This document shows positions 17,261-26,307 of a stretch of 64,000 nt of DNA, in pieces; positions within the stretch are counted from its first letter, which is position 1; each line of letters begins with the position of its first letter. The stretch covers positions 481,270-545,269 of the forward strand of contig NZ_JACHLP010000003.1 of NCBI RefSeq assembly GCF_014204525.1, written 5' to 3'. This DNA comes from Roseateles oligotrophus. Lineage in GTDB: Bacteria; Pseudomonadota; Gammaproteobacteria; Burkholderiales; Burkholderiaceae_C. The notes under the pieces were generated by a model that had not been told where the DNA came from, made no database searches, and saw only the letters and a program-made list of their open reading frames with translations. The position numbers were made by a program, and so were the translations under genes.

Positions 17261-20092
17261 GTGCCCTTGTTGATGAAGAAGTTGCCCCCACTCGCCCAGG
17301 TTCCGCAAGCGCTGGTCCTGGCCGGCCTGTGCGCCCACCTGGCCCTGAGCGCCACCCAGGCTCAGGCCCAGACCGCGCCAGCGAGCAAGATCGAACGGGT
17401 GGAAGTGACGGGCTCCAGCATCAAGCGGATCAAGGACGAAGGCGCCCTGCCGGTGCAGATGATCACGGCCGATGAGCTCAGCCGCCAGGGCATCCAGACC
17501 GCCGAGCAAATGCTCAGCCAGCTGGGCATCAACGCGGCCGGCGCCGACAACGCGACGTCAAACAACAATGTCTTCGGCGCCGACACCGACCGTCTCACCG
17601 GCGGCTCCAGCAATGCCAATCTGCGCGGCCTGGGCGCCGGCAGCACCCTGGTGCTGTTGAATGGCCGGCGTGTTTCCACCCACGGCATGAGCGGCGGAGC
17701 GGTGGACCTCAACGCCATCCCCATGGCCGCCCTGGACCGGGTGGAAATCCTCAAGGATGGCGCCTCGGCCATCTACGGCACCGACGCCGTCGGCGGGGTG
17801 ATCAACTTCATCCTGAAAAAGGATTTGCAGGGCGTGAACCTGGGTGTGGATTTCACCAAGCCCCTGGCCGATGGCGGCGGCACGACCCGGCGCGCGGCCC
17901 TCACCGCTGGCTTCGGTGATCTGGGCAAGGACCGCTTCAATGTGCTGATCAGCGCCACGCTGGACAAGAACGACATCTTGCGTGGCAGTGATCGCCGCTG
18001 GGCCAATGGCTTCCAGCCGGAGCTGGGCCTGTCGCCCAATTCCTCCAGCTCGCCTTTTGCCAATATCCTGGGTGCTGCCAACACGGCCCTGCCCTCGGCC
18101 GGCTCCACCGTCGGCAGCAGCGGCGACACCACCAAATACACCCGCATCAATCTGCTCAGCCTGCAAGGCAAGTGCGGCGAGGTGGAGGCCGGCGTGCAGT
18201 TCCAGCCCCTGCTCTGGAACAGCTCCCAGGCCAGCGGCCGCTACCTCTGCAACACCGACTACGGCTCGCAATACATGCTGGCCCCACCGCTGGAGGCCAA
18301 GAACCTGGTCGCCCGCGCCGCGTTTGCGCTGAGCGACAAGCACACGGCTTTTGTCGAATTCACCGGCTCGCGCACCGAGGTGCGCGCCGAGCTGACGCCC
18401 TCGCAGTTCAGCACCACGGCGGCGGCCGGCAATTTCTACCCGGTGAACGGCCCCCACTACCTGAACCTGAAGGACTACGGTGTCGCCAACTTCGACCCGA
18501 GCAAGCCCATCTCCTACCGCTGGCGCATGCAGGACTTTGGCAACCGGGTGATCAACAACATCTCCGACAACCAGCGCCTGCTGGTCGGCCTGGACGGTGA
18601 GCTGGGCAGTTACTTCTACAAGCTGGGTCTGTCCAGCGCCAAGGCCGAAGGCAAGTCGCAGCTGATCGATGGCTATGCCTATTCCGCCAAGCTCAATGAC
18701 GCGCTCAAGACCGGCAAGATCAACCCCTGGGTCAAGCCCGGCGAGAAGCAGACGGCCGAGGCCATGGCCTTGATCGAGTCCACCAAGGCGCGCGGCGAGC
18801 TGATGGGCGGCAAGACCGGCCTGACCCAGTTCGACGGCGCCTTGTCGGGCGAGCTGTTCAAGCTGCCGGCGGGCGTGGTGGAGTTCGCCACCGGCTTCGA
18901 TCTGCGCCGCGAGACCTATGAATTCGCCATGACCGAAGGCGGCTTCAGCTGCGTCTCCACCCTGGCGACGACCGTCAGCACCGATGTCTTGCTCTGCCCG
19001 GGCAACTCCGCCGTGCCCAAGGTCAGCCGCGATGTGAAGGCCTTGTACGCCGAGCTGGCCGTGCCGGTGTTCAAGGGCTTTGACCTGCAGCTGGCCCTGC
19101 GCCACGACCGCTACAGCGACTTTGGCGGCAGCACCAATCCCAAGCTGGCCTTCCGCTATCTGCCGATCGAAGCGCTGCTGCTGCGCGGCTCGGTGAACAC
19201 CGGCTTCAAGGCCCCCAGCTTCCAGCAACTGAGCCCCAACACAGCGCCGCGCGACTTCACCGGCACCTGGTCCGACCCCGTCCGCTGTCCTAACGACCCG
19301 ACTCAGTGCAATATCATCGGCCTGGACTACACCGACAGCGGCAACCCCAATCTGAAGCCCGAGAAGTCCAAGCAGGGAACGTTTGGCGTGGTCTTCTCCC
19401 CGCTGAAAAACCTCAGCATCAGCGCCGACTACTGGCGCGTCGATCTGGACGAGCGCATCCGCAAGCTCACCATCAACGATGTGCTGAACAACTACGCCCT
19501 CTTCCCCGAGCGCTTTGTGCGTGACGCCAGCGGCAATGTGACGCAGGTCAACGCCGGCTGGATCAATGCCGCCGGCAGCTCGACCAAGGGGGTGGATTGG
19601 GGCGCCAGCTATCTGCTCAATACCGAGCTGGGCAAGTGGCGCGCCGACATCAATGGCACTTATATGATCAGCCACCAGGAACGGGCCATCGAGACCCTGC
19701 CCATGGTCGAATACGTGGGCCAGTTCGGCACCCGCACCATCTATCTGCGCAACAAGTTCAGCGCCAGCCTGAACTGGAGCCGCGGCGACTGGGCCAGCAC
19801 CTTCACCGGCAGCTACAAGTCCGGCTATGCGGACCAGAATATGTCGGCCAAGGGCGTGCTACCCGCCAGCGCCAACAAAGATGTGAGCAGCTACGCCATC
19901 TTCGGCCTCTACGGCAGCTATAGCGGCTTCAAGAACACCCGACTGACCCTGGGCCTGCGCAATCTCTTCGACAAGCAACCGCCCTTCACCCACCACGATG
20001 TGGACGATGTGGTCGGCGCCGGTTGGGATCCGCGCGTGGCCGACCCCTTTGGCCGCACGCTGACGATGTCGCTGCGCTACGAGTTCAGGTAA
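17261..20092 (+). CDS. TonB-dependent outer-membrane receptor
   Basis: The 943-residue protein has a signal peptide (LVLAGLCAHLALSATQAQA-Q), a plug domain (IERVEVTGSSIKRI, DELSRQGIQTAEQML, NLRGLGAGSTLVLLNGRR, VEILKDGASAIYGTDAVGGV; residues about 45-200) and a long beta-barrel. The last strand is LTMSLRYEFR. The VEVTGSSIKR and ASAIYGTDAVGGVINF forms are typical of receptors for carbohydrates or peptides rather than of classical siderophore receptors, but the ligand is unknown. GTG 17261 was chosen because GAGGAGA lies 7 bases upstream; ATG 17273 is the alternative. It is single and convergent with the next gene by 16 bases. Confidence 0.9.
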   Translation: MPLLMKKLPPLAQVPQALVLAGLCAHLALSATQAQAQTAPASKIERVEVTGSSIKRIKDEGALPVQMITADELSRQGIQTAEQMLSQLGINAAGADNATSNNNVFGADTDRLTGGSSNANLRGLGAGSTLVLLNGRRVSTHGMSGGAVDLNAIPMAALDRVEILKDGASAIYGTDAVGGVINFILKKDLQGVNLGVDFTKPLADGGGTTRRAALTAGFGDLGKDRFNVLISATLDKNDILRGSDRRWANGFQPELGLSPNSSSSPFANILGAANTALPSAGSTVGSSGDTTKYTRINLLSLQGKCGEVEAGVQFQPLLWNSSQASGRYLCNTDYGSQYMLAPPLEAKNLVARAAFALSDKHTAFVEFTGSRTEVRAELTPSQFSTTAAAGNFYPVNGPHYLNLKDYGVANFDPSKPISYRWRMQDFGNRVINNISDNQRLLVGLDGELGSYFYKLGLSSAKAEGKSQLIDGYAYSAKLNDALKTGKINPWVKPGEKQTAEAMALIESTKARGELMGGKTGLTQFDGALSGELFKLPAGVVEFATGFDLRRETYEFAMTEGGFSCVSTLATTVSTDVLLCPGNSAVPKVSRDVKALYAELAVPVFKGFDLQLALRHDRYSDFGGSTNPKLAFRYLPIEALLLRGSVNTGFKAPSFQQLSPNTAPRDFTGTWSDPVRCPNDPTQCNIIGLDYTDSGNPNLKPEKSKQGTFGVVFSPLKNLSISADYWRVDLDERIRKLTINDVLNNYALFPERFVRDASGNVTQVNAGWINAAGSSTKGVDWGASYLLNTELGKWRADINGTYMISHQERAIETLPMVEYVGQFGTRTIYLRNKFSASLNWSRGDWASTFTGSYKSGYADQNMSAKGVLPASANKDVSSYAIFGLYGSYSGFKNTRLTLGLRNLFDKQPPFTHHDVDDVVGAGWDPRVADPFGRTLTMSLRYEFR

Positions 20093-20108
20093 GCGCAGGC
20101 CAGGCGGC

Positions 20109-21077
20109 TCAACAGCATTTGCGCGCAGCCGTCTTGCTGCTGGCGCTCACCAGGCTTTCGCTGCCGGGCGCGTGCAGCGCCAGATAGCTTTTCTCGGTGG
20201 CCGACACCGCCAAGACCATGGCCTGTTTCTCCAGCCCATGGTCGAGCTGGAACATGGCGATATAGACCGGCGCAAGCAGGCGCTGGACCTTGCGCTTGGG
20301 CAGGCTCAGATAGCCGAACTGCATGCCGGCCGGGCATTCGATCTTGAGCTCGCTCGCCGGCTTGCGGGTAGAGGCCACCATGCCGCTGGCCGAGTCCATC
20401 TGACCCAATTGCCCGGCCAAGTGCTGCACCAGGGCGCGGGCGGCGCGCTCGGGGTGTATGACCTTGGCGGACTCCAGGGCCTCGGGCGCCGGGCCCCGCA
20501 TCAGCACCGACAAGGAATCAAAAGCCCCGCCCCCGGCCATCTGCAAGGCCAGCGAGGCCGGGCCCAAGACCGGGATGCCGTCCACATGGTGGCGGAAGGC
20601 AGCGATGGCCCGGCACAAGACCGGCTCCACCGCCTTGCCCTCGCGATCCTGGGCGCCCGCCTTGGTCTGCCACAGGCGCTCAAAGCTCAGGCTCTCGCCC
20701 CGGCCCAACTGCTCCTGCACACCCAGGCTCTTGAGCATGGCCTCGGCGCTCTCGGTCAGCTTGGCGGCAGGCTCCATTTCCTTGAACAAGGCCTCCATGG
20801 GCGCGCGCCCGCTGCTGAGCTTGAAGGCACCCGAGGCGTGATACATCAGGGCTTGCGCGCCCTGCGGCAGGCGCACCAGGGTGCGGTCCTCATAGTGGGT
20901 CCACTCGCCCCGGTCAAAGCTCTTCTCGCACACCTCGCCGCCCAGGCGCAGCCATTTGCGCAGGCGGCGCTGCAACTCGTCCACCGAGGGACGGCGCAAC
21001 TCATAGATATTCATTTCGGCCGGCGGCTCTTGCTGCGAACTGGCCAGCGATTCCATCAACGATGCGTGGGTATCCAT
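20109..21077 (-). CDS. Unknown protein with propeptide-like (FTP/PepSY-like) stretch, partner of the caspase-like gene
   Basis: I do not recognise this 322-residue protein as a named family. It lacks a signal peptide and membrane segments. The middle reads FRHHVDGIPVLGPASLALQM, and VDGIPV-x-G is the pattern seen in FTP/PepSY propeptide domains that guard secreted metalloproteases. The first half has charged helices (VDELQRRLRKWLRLGG) and an EWTHYEDRTLVRLP strand pair; the C-terminus ends ARKCC. Its ATG lies 3 bases after the stop of the upstream caspase-like gene, so both are on one message and probably act together. GC content resembles the surrounding genome, unlike its partner. Function is open; an inhibitor, chaperone or pro-domain is inferred from the motif and context. 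Confidence 0.7.
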   Translation of the reverse strand: MDTHASLMESLASSQQEPPAEMNIYELRRPSVDELQRRLRKWLRLGGEVCEKSFDRGEWTHYEDRTLVRLPQGAQALMYHASGAFKLSSGRAPMEALFKEMEPAAKLTESAEAMLKSLGVQEQLGRGESLSFERLWQTKAGAQDREGKAVEPVLCRAIAAFRHHVDGIPVLGPASLALQMAGGGAFDSLSVLMRGPAPEALESAKVIHPERAARALVQHLAGQLGQMDSASGMVASTRKPASELKIECPAGMQFGYLSLPKRKVQRLLAPVYIAMFQLDHGLEKQAMVLAVSATEKSYLALHAPGSESLVSASSKTAARKCC

Positions 21078-21080
21078 GGT

Positions 21081-21830
21081 TCAGCCCTCCGTCCACATAA
21101 AGAGAATGCAAGCCTGCCGGCTGGGCGACAAATCAGGATCGACATTGCCATGGCCCCATAGATGGTCGCGATTCAGATAACTGCGCCCCCACTGGATATT
21201 GCCGTTATTCCAGGTCGCCGAATCACCCACGCAAACAGTGATGGGGTGGTTATCCACCCACCAATCCGAAACCCCGTCATGCCAGGAATGGCAGACCGTG
21301 TGGCCGTGAATCAGATTGTCGCCAACGTCTTCACCGCATTCATCGGTGGTGATGCCGTCATACATATTGTTCCAGGCACCGCAATAGATATGCAGGCCGG
21401 CAAATATATTCCACAGCCCCGCTACATTGCCACGGTCCACCGTGTCGCAGGAATAGGCCATGATCCACTCGGCATTCCAATTCTCACCCAATTGCCAGCT
21501 GCCGGAATAAGTACGCCAGGCGGTCTGCTGGGCATCGAACAACATGCGGGCCTGGCCGTTTGATTCATGGCCGCCATGGGTTTCTATCCAGAAGATATCC
21601 ACATTGTCGACATAATGCACATCGTCGCCACCGCGATCACTATCGCGGATATCGGTCTCCCAACAATCCGTGTTGGCCCAGTAGAAATTACGGGCATGCC
21701 CTGCGCTGCGCAATTTCGCGTCAAAACCATTGCAGCGGTTGAAGGTGTAGCTGAGGTCGCTCGCCGTGCTCACACCCGCTGCCCTGGCGTGATTGAAATA
21801 GCGAATGCCATCAATACCAAAACTGGCCAT
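21081..21830 (-). CDS. Caspase-like (clan CD) candidate cysteine peptidase, DUF6345-like
   Basis: The 249-residue protein has no signal peptide. It contains four or more hydrophobic residues followed by a His-Gly pair (VDIFWIETHGG, H85) and, 43 residues later, hydrophobics ending in Ser-Cys (EWIMAYSCDT, C128). That two-block layout is the hallmark of clan CD peptidases (caspases, gingipains, legumains). Overall pattern (IDGIRYFN, FYWANTDCWETDI, YVDNVD) also recalls the uncharacterised DUF6345 group, from memory. It is rich in cysteine and tryptophan. Base composition is clearly lower in GC than its neighbours, hinting at transfer. First gene of a two-gene unit with the propeptide-like protein. 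Peptidase activity is inferred, not shown. Confidence 0.7.
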   Translation of the reverse strand: MASFGIDGIRYFNHARAAGVSTASDLSYTFNRCNGFDAKLRSAGHARNFYWANTDCWETDIRDSDRGGDDVHYVDNVDIFWIETHGGHESNGQARMLFDAQQTAWRTYSGSWQLGENWNAEWIMAYSCDTVDRGNVAGLWNIFAGLHIYCGAWNNMYDGITTDECGEDVGDNLIHGHTVCHSWHDGVSDWWVDNHPITVCVGDSATWNNGNIQWGRSYLNRDHLWGHGNVDPDLSPSRQACILFMWTEG

Positions 21831-22736
21831 AAATCCTCCTTGCTGGTCGCACTGAAAAAACCGAGGAACTTGCCCAGCACCATGCTCACAAGCCCTTGTG
21901 AATACCTTAGCGGCAGCCCGACCGACACTCCATCGTCAAGTTTGCGGAGTCCGTGACTTCTAGGGGTAAGCTTGTTTCCCCCATGTTTTTTGCGAATTAG
22001 TCACCGGAATTAAGTAATTGAGTAGAGGTCCGCTCTCCAATACCCCGCCGAGCAGTTTGGCGATTCATCGGTCAATCGGACTGTCAAGGCCGGAACGTGG
22101 GAGGACTGGCCAGTCCTCGCTTGCTTAGCAAAGGCAAGCACCAGTGAGCGCACACCCACAAGCCGGCTGAAATCCGTGGGCTGAATGAGCTGAGCGGCAG
22201 CGAATGGTGGCAAATTTTCTTCAGAATGTTTGCGCACACTCTCTTTAAACTCTTTAAAAATATAGCAAGCTGCAGGCAGTAATCAGCCAGGCTTGCCCGC
22301 AGGCGATCACGCTGCAGCAGCGCAGAGCGGCAGAAGTCGGGCCGGTTCAGGCCCGGCCAAGGCCGAAGAAGAGCGCGGGGGATTCAGCTGCTGTGCTCAT
22401 GGAATGGGCCTCGTCACCCCAATTCCAATGCTTTTCAGACCTGGGTTCAGATCAGGCATTCAAGGCCTCGACCGCCCCGTCCAAAACCCCCGTGCCGCCG
22501 CCGCTGCTGCTGGACTTCCGGGCCGCAGGCCAATCCAGCGGCCATCGTCCATGGTTTCATGGGTTTCAGTTCGGCGCCAATTCATCACTCAAACCAAAAT
22601 TGCCGTGCGCCTTTCCCAAGGCATGGTGTTCAAGGCAATTTCACAAAGATTCATCGGCCGGTGCCGACATCCCGACCGACCCGGCCATCCAGCAATAAAT
22701 CAGTCAGAAAAGAAAATGGCAGCTTTGGTGCTTTCT
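21831..22736. other. Gene-free stretch of lower GC, 906 bp
   Basis: No convincing gene is seen. Short open frames exist on both strands (for example 22010-22237 on minus and 22393-22698 on plus), but they lack ribosome sites and recognisable protein patterns. The part at 22236-22270 is strongly AT-rich (CTTTAAACTCTTTAAAAATATA) and could hold a promoter. Near 21972-21981 the short arms GGGGT and CCCCC flank AAGCTTGTTT. The stretch separates the caspase-like unit from the serine hydrolase-dadA unit; its composition suggests imported or decayed DNA. Confidence 0.6.
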
Positions 22737-23993
22737 TCACGCTTCCAGATGCTGGCGCAAAAACGCATCCATCGCGCCACCCAAAGCAGGTATCCGCCAG
22801 TTGGTGGCAGCACGTGCATCGGTGGCATAACGATTGCCTAAATTGCTGACCATCGCAATCAGATAATGGCGCCGAGCCGGCGGAATCCCCAGCACCAGGC
22901 CGGCGTCGGCGCTGTAGTTCAGGGTATTGCCGGTTTTATGGCTGAATAGCAGCTCGGCTTGGCGATTTACCGCCAGTAAATCAGCTGGAAAATGCCTATC
23001 CCCCACCCGCGCCGAGCCATCACCATGGCGTAACCAACGCGCGGGCAAACGCGCCGGAATGCCGGCAACCCAGCCCGGCAGGCCCGCCAGAAGGCCACTC
23101 GATAAAACCTCGTGCAAACCTTGCTCGCGCAAGGCATGCAAAATCAAGCAGCGACTGGCATCACTCAGGCACGGCATATTGTTGATATTCAACCAAGGAG
23201 GTGCCGGTGCCTGTGGATCCAGCCACCAGAGCAGGCGCAAAGTATCCCAGGCCGTCATCTGAATCTGGCCCACGCCGGCGCCGGCCGCATTCCCCCAACC
23301 TCCGTCGGGCCGGGTATTGGCCAGGCGCAGGGTGGGCAAGCCCAGGTTTTCAAAGAAATCATGCAGCTCGTTGTGAAACTCCCGCCCGCCCTCGCGGCGG
23401 ATGGCGCCCAGGGCGTGTAAATGCGCCACCAGCAGCGTGGTCGCCTCATTGCTGCTGAGGGCCGTCATATCAAAAGCCCAATCCGCCAGGGCACGGGCGG
23501 GTTGGCCCAGGCGGGCCTCCCAGTCCGTGCGGCCGGCATCCACCAGCAGGCCCAGGCCGACCAGAATCATCAGCTTGAGCAAAGAGGCCGGGTAAGGCGC
23601 GACAAAACGCGGCAGGGCGGGATCGGCAGGCCCCGCCAAAGGGCGCCAGGGGATGGCCGACCAGTCCGCGCCCGGCAGCCAGGCGATGGAATTGCCCTGC
23701 TCGTCCTGCACATCGGCCAGATAGCGGATATTGCGCACCGGCCCGGCCGACTCATCAATCTGCGCCACCAGGCCGCGCGGGTATTCGCGCGAGAACAGCA
23801 CATTGGCAAACACCGGCGCCGCCCCGGCAGGAAAGGCCGCCACCGCCAGATCGATGCTGGGATGCTGGCCCAGCGGCGCGCCCCCCTGCAAGGCGTCGGG
23901 CGTGAGCTCAAAGCGCTGGGCCCGCAGGGCGTCCAGCATGGCTTGGGCCAAACTCAGGGGATTCAGGGCGGGCGTGTTGCTGCTATTGCTCAT
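22737..23993 (-). CDS. Penicillin-recognising serine hydrolase (class A beta-lactamase-like), no signal peptide
   Basis: The 418-residue protein carries the three active-site motifs of serine beta-lactamases and penicillin-binding proteins: SLLK (S137, K140), SSN (residues 180-182) and KTG (353-355, in SHKTGNTL). About 130 residues precede the catalytic serine, an extra N-terminal region not usual for class A enzymes. No export signal is visible, so it may be cytoplasmic. It starts 4 bases after the stop of dadA and is surely co-transcribed with it. A role in hydrolysing a D-alanyl peptide or amide to feed DadA is a reasonable inference; beta-lactam resistance is less likely without secretion. 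Confidence 0.82.
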   Translation of the reverse strand: MSNSSNTPALNPLSLAQAMLDALRAQRFELTPDALQGGAPLGQHPSIDLAVAAFPAGAAPVFANVLFSREYPRGLVAQIDESAGPVRNIRYLADVQDEQGNSIAWLPGADWSAIPWRPLAGPADPALPRFVAPYPASLLKLMILVGLGLLVDAGRTDWEARLGQPARALADWAFDMTALSSNEATTLLVAHLHALGAIRREGGREFHNELHDFFENLGLPTLRLANTRPDGGWGNAAGAGVGQIQMTAWDTLRLLWWLDPQAPAPPWLNINNMPCLSDASRCLILHALREQGLHEVLSSGLLAGLPGWVAGIPARLPARWLRHGDGSARVGDRHFPADLLAVNRQAELLFSHKTGNTLNYSADAGLVLGIPPARRHYLIAMVSNLGNRYATDARAATNWRIPALGGAMDAFLRQHLEA

Positions 23994-23997
23994 GGCT

Positions 23998-25248
23998 TTA
24001 TTTCCGCAGCTCCAAGCCGTCCAGCGCGATCGGGCTGGCTCGGCCGGAAATCAGCTCGGCCAGGATATTGGCCGTGCCAAAGGAGAAGGTAAAGCCCAGG
24101 GCGCCATGGCCCACATTGAGCCAGAGATTGCGCAGCGGCGTGGCGCCCAGAATGGGGGCGCCGCTGGGCGTGGCCGGGCGCAGGCCGGCCCATTCGCTGG
24201 CTTGGGAGTAGTCGGCCGAGTTGGGGAAGGTGGCCTGCACATGGCGACGCAGAGAGGCGATGCGCGCCGGCGCGATGCGCGGGTCTTCGCCCACCAGATC
24301 GACCATGGCCGCCACCCGCATCTGCTCGCCGATGCGGGCGTACAGCACTTTTTTCTCGAAGTCGGTCACGCTGATCTCGGGTGGGCGGTGCTGGGCGGCG
24401 ATGGGGGCCGTCAGGCTATAGCCCTTGAGCGGGTAGATGGGCAGGCGCAGGCCCGCGCTGCGACCCAGCTCGCGGCTGTGCAGGCCGGCGGCCAGCACGA
24501 ACTCGTCGCCAGCGATCTCGCCCTGCGTGCTCAGCAAGGCCTGGACCCGACCGGCACCTTGCCGCAGGCCCAGCGCCTGAGCGTGGACAAAGCCGCGGAA
24601 ATTGGCGTGCGAACGCAGGCGCTGGGCCAGGCTGACGCAGAGCAGATAACAATCCGCCACCGCCTCGCCGGCCGTGAAAATGCCACCGGCCAGATCGGCC
24701 TGGCTGTCGGCCAGCGCCGGCTCCAGGGCAACGCATTCCTCGTGCGACAGGGCATGCTCCACCCCGTCGGCTTGGGGCAGCAGGCGGGCCGCCACGCGGC
24801 GGAATTCGGCCGGCTTGCGGTAGACCACCAGCTTGCCCGGGCTGCGCAGATGGGCCAGCTCCAGCCCGGCGCTGTGCTGCAGCTGGGCGAAGGAGGCCTG
24901 GCTGTAGGCGCCCAGGGCCAGCAGACGCGCCGTCATCTGACGGTTCACCGGGCCGCGGCAGGCGCGCAAAAAGGCCATCAACCAGCCCCACTGATGGCGG
25001 CTGAACTCGGGTTTGAAACGCAGCGGGCCGTCGGCATCCAGCAACCACCGCAAGGCCTTGAGCGGCACGCCTTCATCGGCCAGGGGCGAGACGTAGCGGT
25101 AGCTGAGCTGCCCGCCGTTGGCATGACTGGCGCCCAGGCCCACGCCAACCTCACGCTCCACCAGACTGACGGCATGGCCGCGCTCCAGCAAGGCCCAGGC
25201 CGTGGCCAAACCCACCACGCCGCCGCCTATCACCACACAGTGCTTCAT
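23998..25248 (-). CDS. dadA: D-amino-acid dehydrogenase, FAD-dependent (DadA-like)
   Basis: The 416-residue flavoprotein begins with the FAD-binding motif CVVIGGGVVGLATAWALLERG. Further DadA-type blocks are GASHANGGQLSYRYVSPLAD, the LRSPGKLVVYRK segment, LPIYPLKGYSLT and the C-terminal NVGHGALGFTFSFG. It oxidises D-amino acids, mainly D-alanine, to keto acids and passes electrons to the respiratory chain at the inner membrane. Length agrees with DadA (about 430). It heads a two-gene unit with the penicillin-recognising hydrolase downstream. A related FAD amine oxidase cannot be fully excluded. Confidence 0.87.
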   Translation of the reverse strand: MKHCVVIGGGVVGLATAWALLERGHAVSLVEREVGVGLGASHANGGQLSYRYVSPLADEGVPLKALRWLLDADGPLRFKPEFSRHQWGWLMAFLRACRGPVNRQMTARLLALGAYSQASFAQLQHSAGLELAHLRSPGKLVVYRKPAEFRRVAARLLPQADGVEHALSHEECVALEPALADSQADLAGGIFTAGEAVADCYLLCVSLAQRLRSHANFRGFVHAQALGLRQGAGRVQALLSTQGEIAGDEFVLAAGLHSRELGRSAGLRLPIYPLKGYSLTAPIAAQHRPPEISVTDFEKKVLYARIGEQMRVAAMVDLVGEDPRIAPARIASLRRHVQATFPNSADYSQASEWAGLRPATPSGAPILGATPLRNLWLNVGHGALGFTFSFGTANILAELISGRASPIALDGLELRK

Positions 25249-25362
25249 CGATCCCTCGGGCCGGCAGGCATTGTGCCCGGCCCCTTGTTTGTCCAGCGCC
25301 GAGGGTAAGGACGACGGGCACCGACGGCCAATGAAAGCGCACGCGGCGGCTATAACCTCGGC

Positions 25363-26283
25363 CTATGAGCCCGGAGCGTCCAGCCCCTGCACAAAGGCCA
25401 GCATCTCGGCCGCCAGCGGCGCGCTGGCCTGCGGCGCTTCGATGGCGCCCGCCAGCACATGCTGACCCGGGCTTTCGCTGTAATTCACCTCCACCAACTG
25501 CTTGGGGTGGCTGCCAAAACGGGCGTAGGCGGCGCGCACGGCCTTCACGTCGATGACGGTGTCGCGCGGCGAGTAGAGGATTTGCAGAGGCGCGCTGACG
25601 CTCTCCAGGCGGCTGGCGCGCACCTGGGCAACCAGGGCCATCATCGGAAACAGCGCCGTCGTCGGGTGGGGCGAGGTCCAGACCCGGGCACGCAACTCGT
25701 CCTGTGCCGGTGCGCCCATCAGGGGGCCATGGACCTTGCGCGCCAGCCAGCGGCCTATCGGCCAGTTCAGCAGCGCGGCAAAGGGGTCTTTGGGGCTGAA
25801 ATTGGGCGAGACCATGATCCAGGCCGCGACGCCACGCCCGGCTTTTTTCTGCGCCGCCCAGGCGGCCAGGGTGGCGCCGGTGGACATGCCGATCACCAGC
25901 ACCCGCTCGCCCAGCATGCGGCCCACGGCCAGGGCTTCCAGCGCGTCGGCCTTCCACTGCGAGAGCTTCATGCGCTCCATGGCCTCGCCCGGCCGGCCAT
26001 GGCCGCTCAGGCGGGTGTAGAACAGATGGGCGCCCAGGCCCTGGGCCACCAGCTGGGGCACCGGGTCCAGCTCCTGGCGGGTGGCGGTAAAGCCGTGCAG
26101 ATAGACCACGGCCCAGGGCGCGCGGCGCTTGTGGCCGTCCGGGCTGCTTTCGTCGCCCCAGACGATCAGCTTCTCGGCGCCCGGCCGCACATCACCCAGC
26201 CGCGCCTCCTGGGCGGCAAAGTAGTCATCCAGCTGCTCCAGTCGCTTGGGCAGCTGTTCGGCCAAGACGGCATGGCGGGACAT
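25363..26283 (-). CDS. Alpha/beta hydrolase
   Basis: The 306-residue protein has the alpha/beta-hydrolase core: VVYLHGFTATRQ with the oxyanion HG, the nucleophile elbow GMSTGAT, an acid candidate in LYSPRDTVID and a late histidine in SPGQHVLAG. There is no signal peptide. The substrate is unknown; short-chain carboxylesters or monoacylglycerols are typical of such proteins. It ends 114 bases before the dadA start and begins 24 bases after the tyrB stop, so it may be co-transcribed with tyrB. Confidence 0.87.
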   Translation of the reverse strand: MSRHAVLAEQLPKRLEQLDDYFAAQEARLGDVRPGAEKLIVWGDESSPDGHKRRAPWAVVYLHGFTATRQELDPVPQLVAQGLGAHLFYTRLSGHGRPGEAMERMKLSQWKADALEALAVGRMLGERVLVIGMSTGATLAAWAAQKKAGRGVAAWIMVSPNFSPKDPFAALLNWPIGRWLARKVHGPLMGAPAQDELRARVWTSPHPTTALFPMMALVAQVRASRLESVSAPLQILYSPRDTVIDVKAVRAAYARFGSHPKQLVEVNYSESPGQHVLAGAIEAPQASAPLAAEMLAFVQGLDAPGS

Positions 26284-26307
26284 GCCGGGCTTCAGCCAGT
26301 ACCGGGT

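Noticed and set aside
22010..22237. 75-codon frame on the minus strand in the gene-free stretch
   Set aside because: No ribosome site, no recognisable protein pattern, and no fitting neighbour; kept only as part of the gap description.
22293..22841. 182-codon frame on the plus strand
   Set aside because: It runs into the 3' end of the serine hydrolase gene on the other strand and shows no protein-like pattern.
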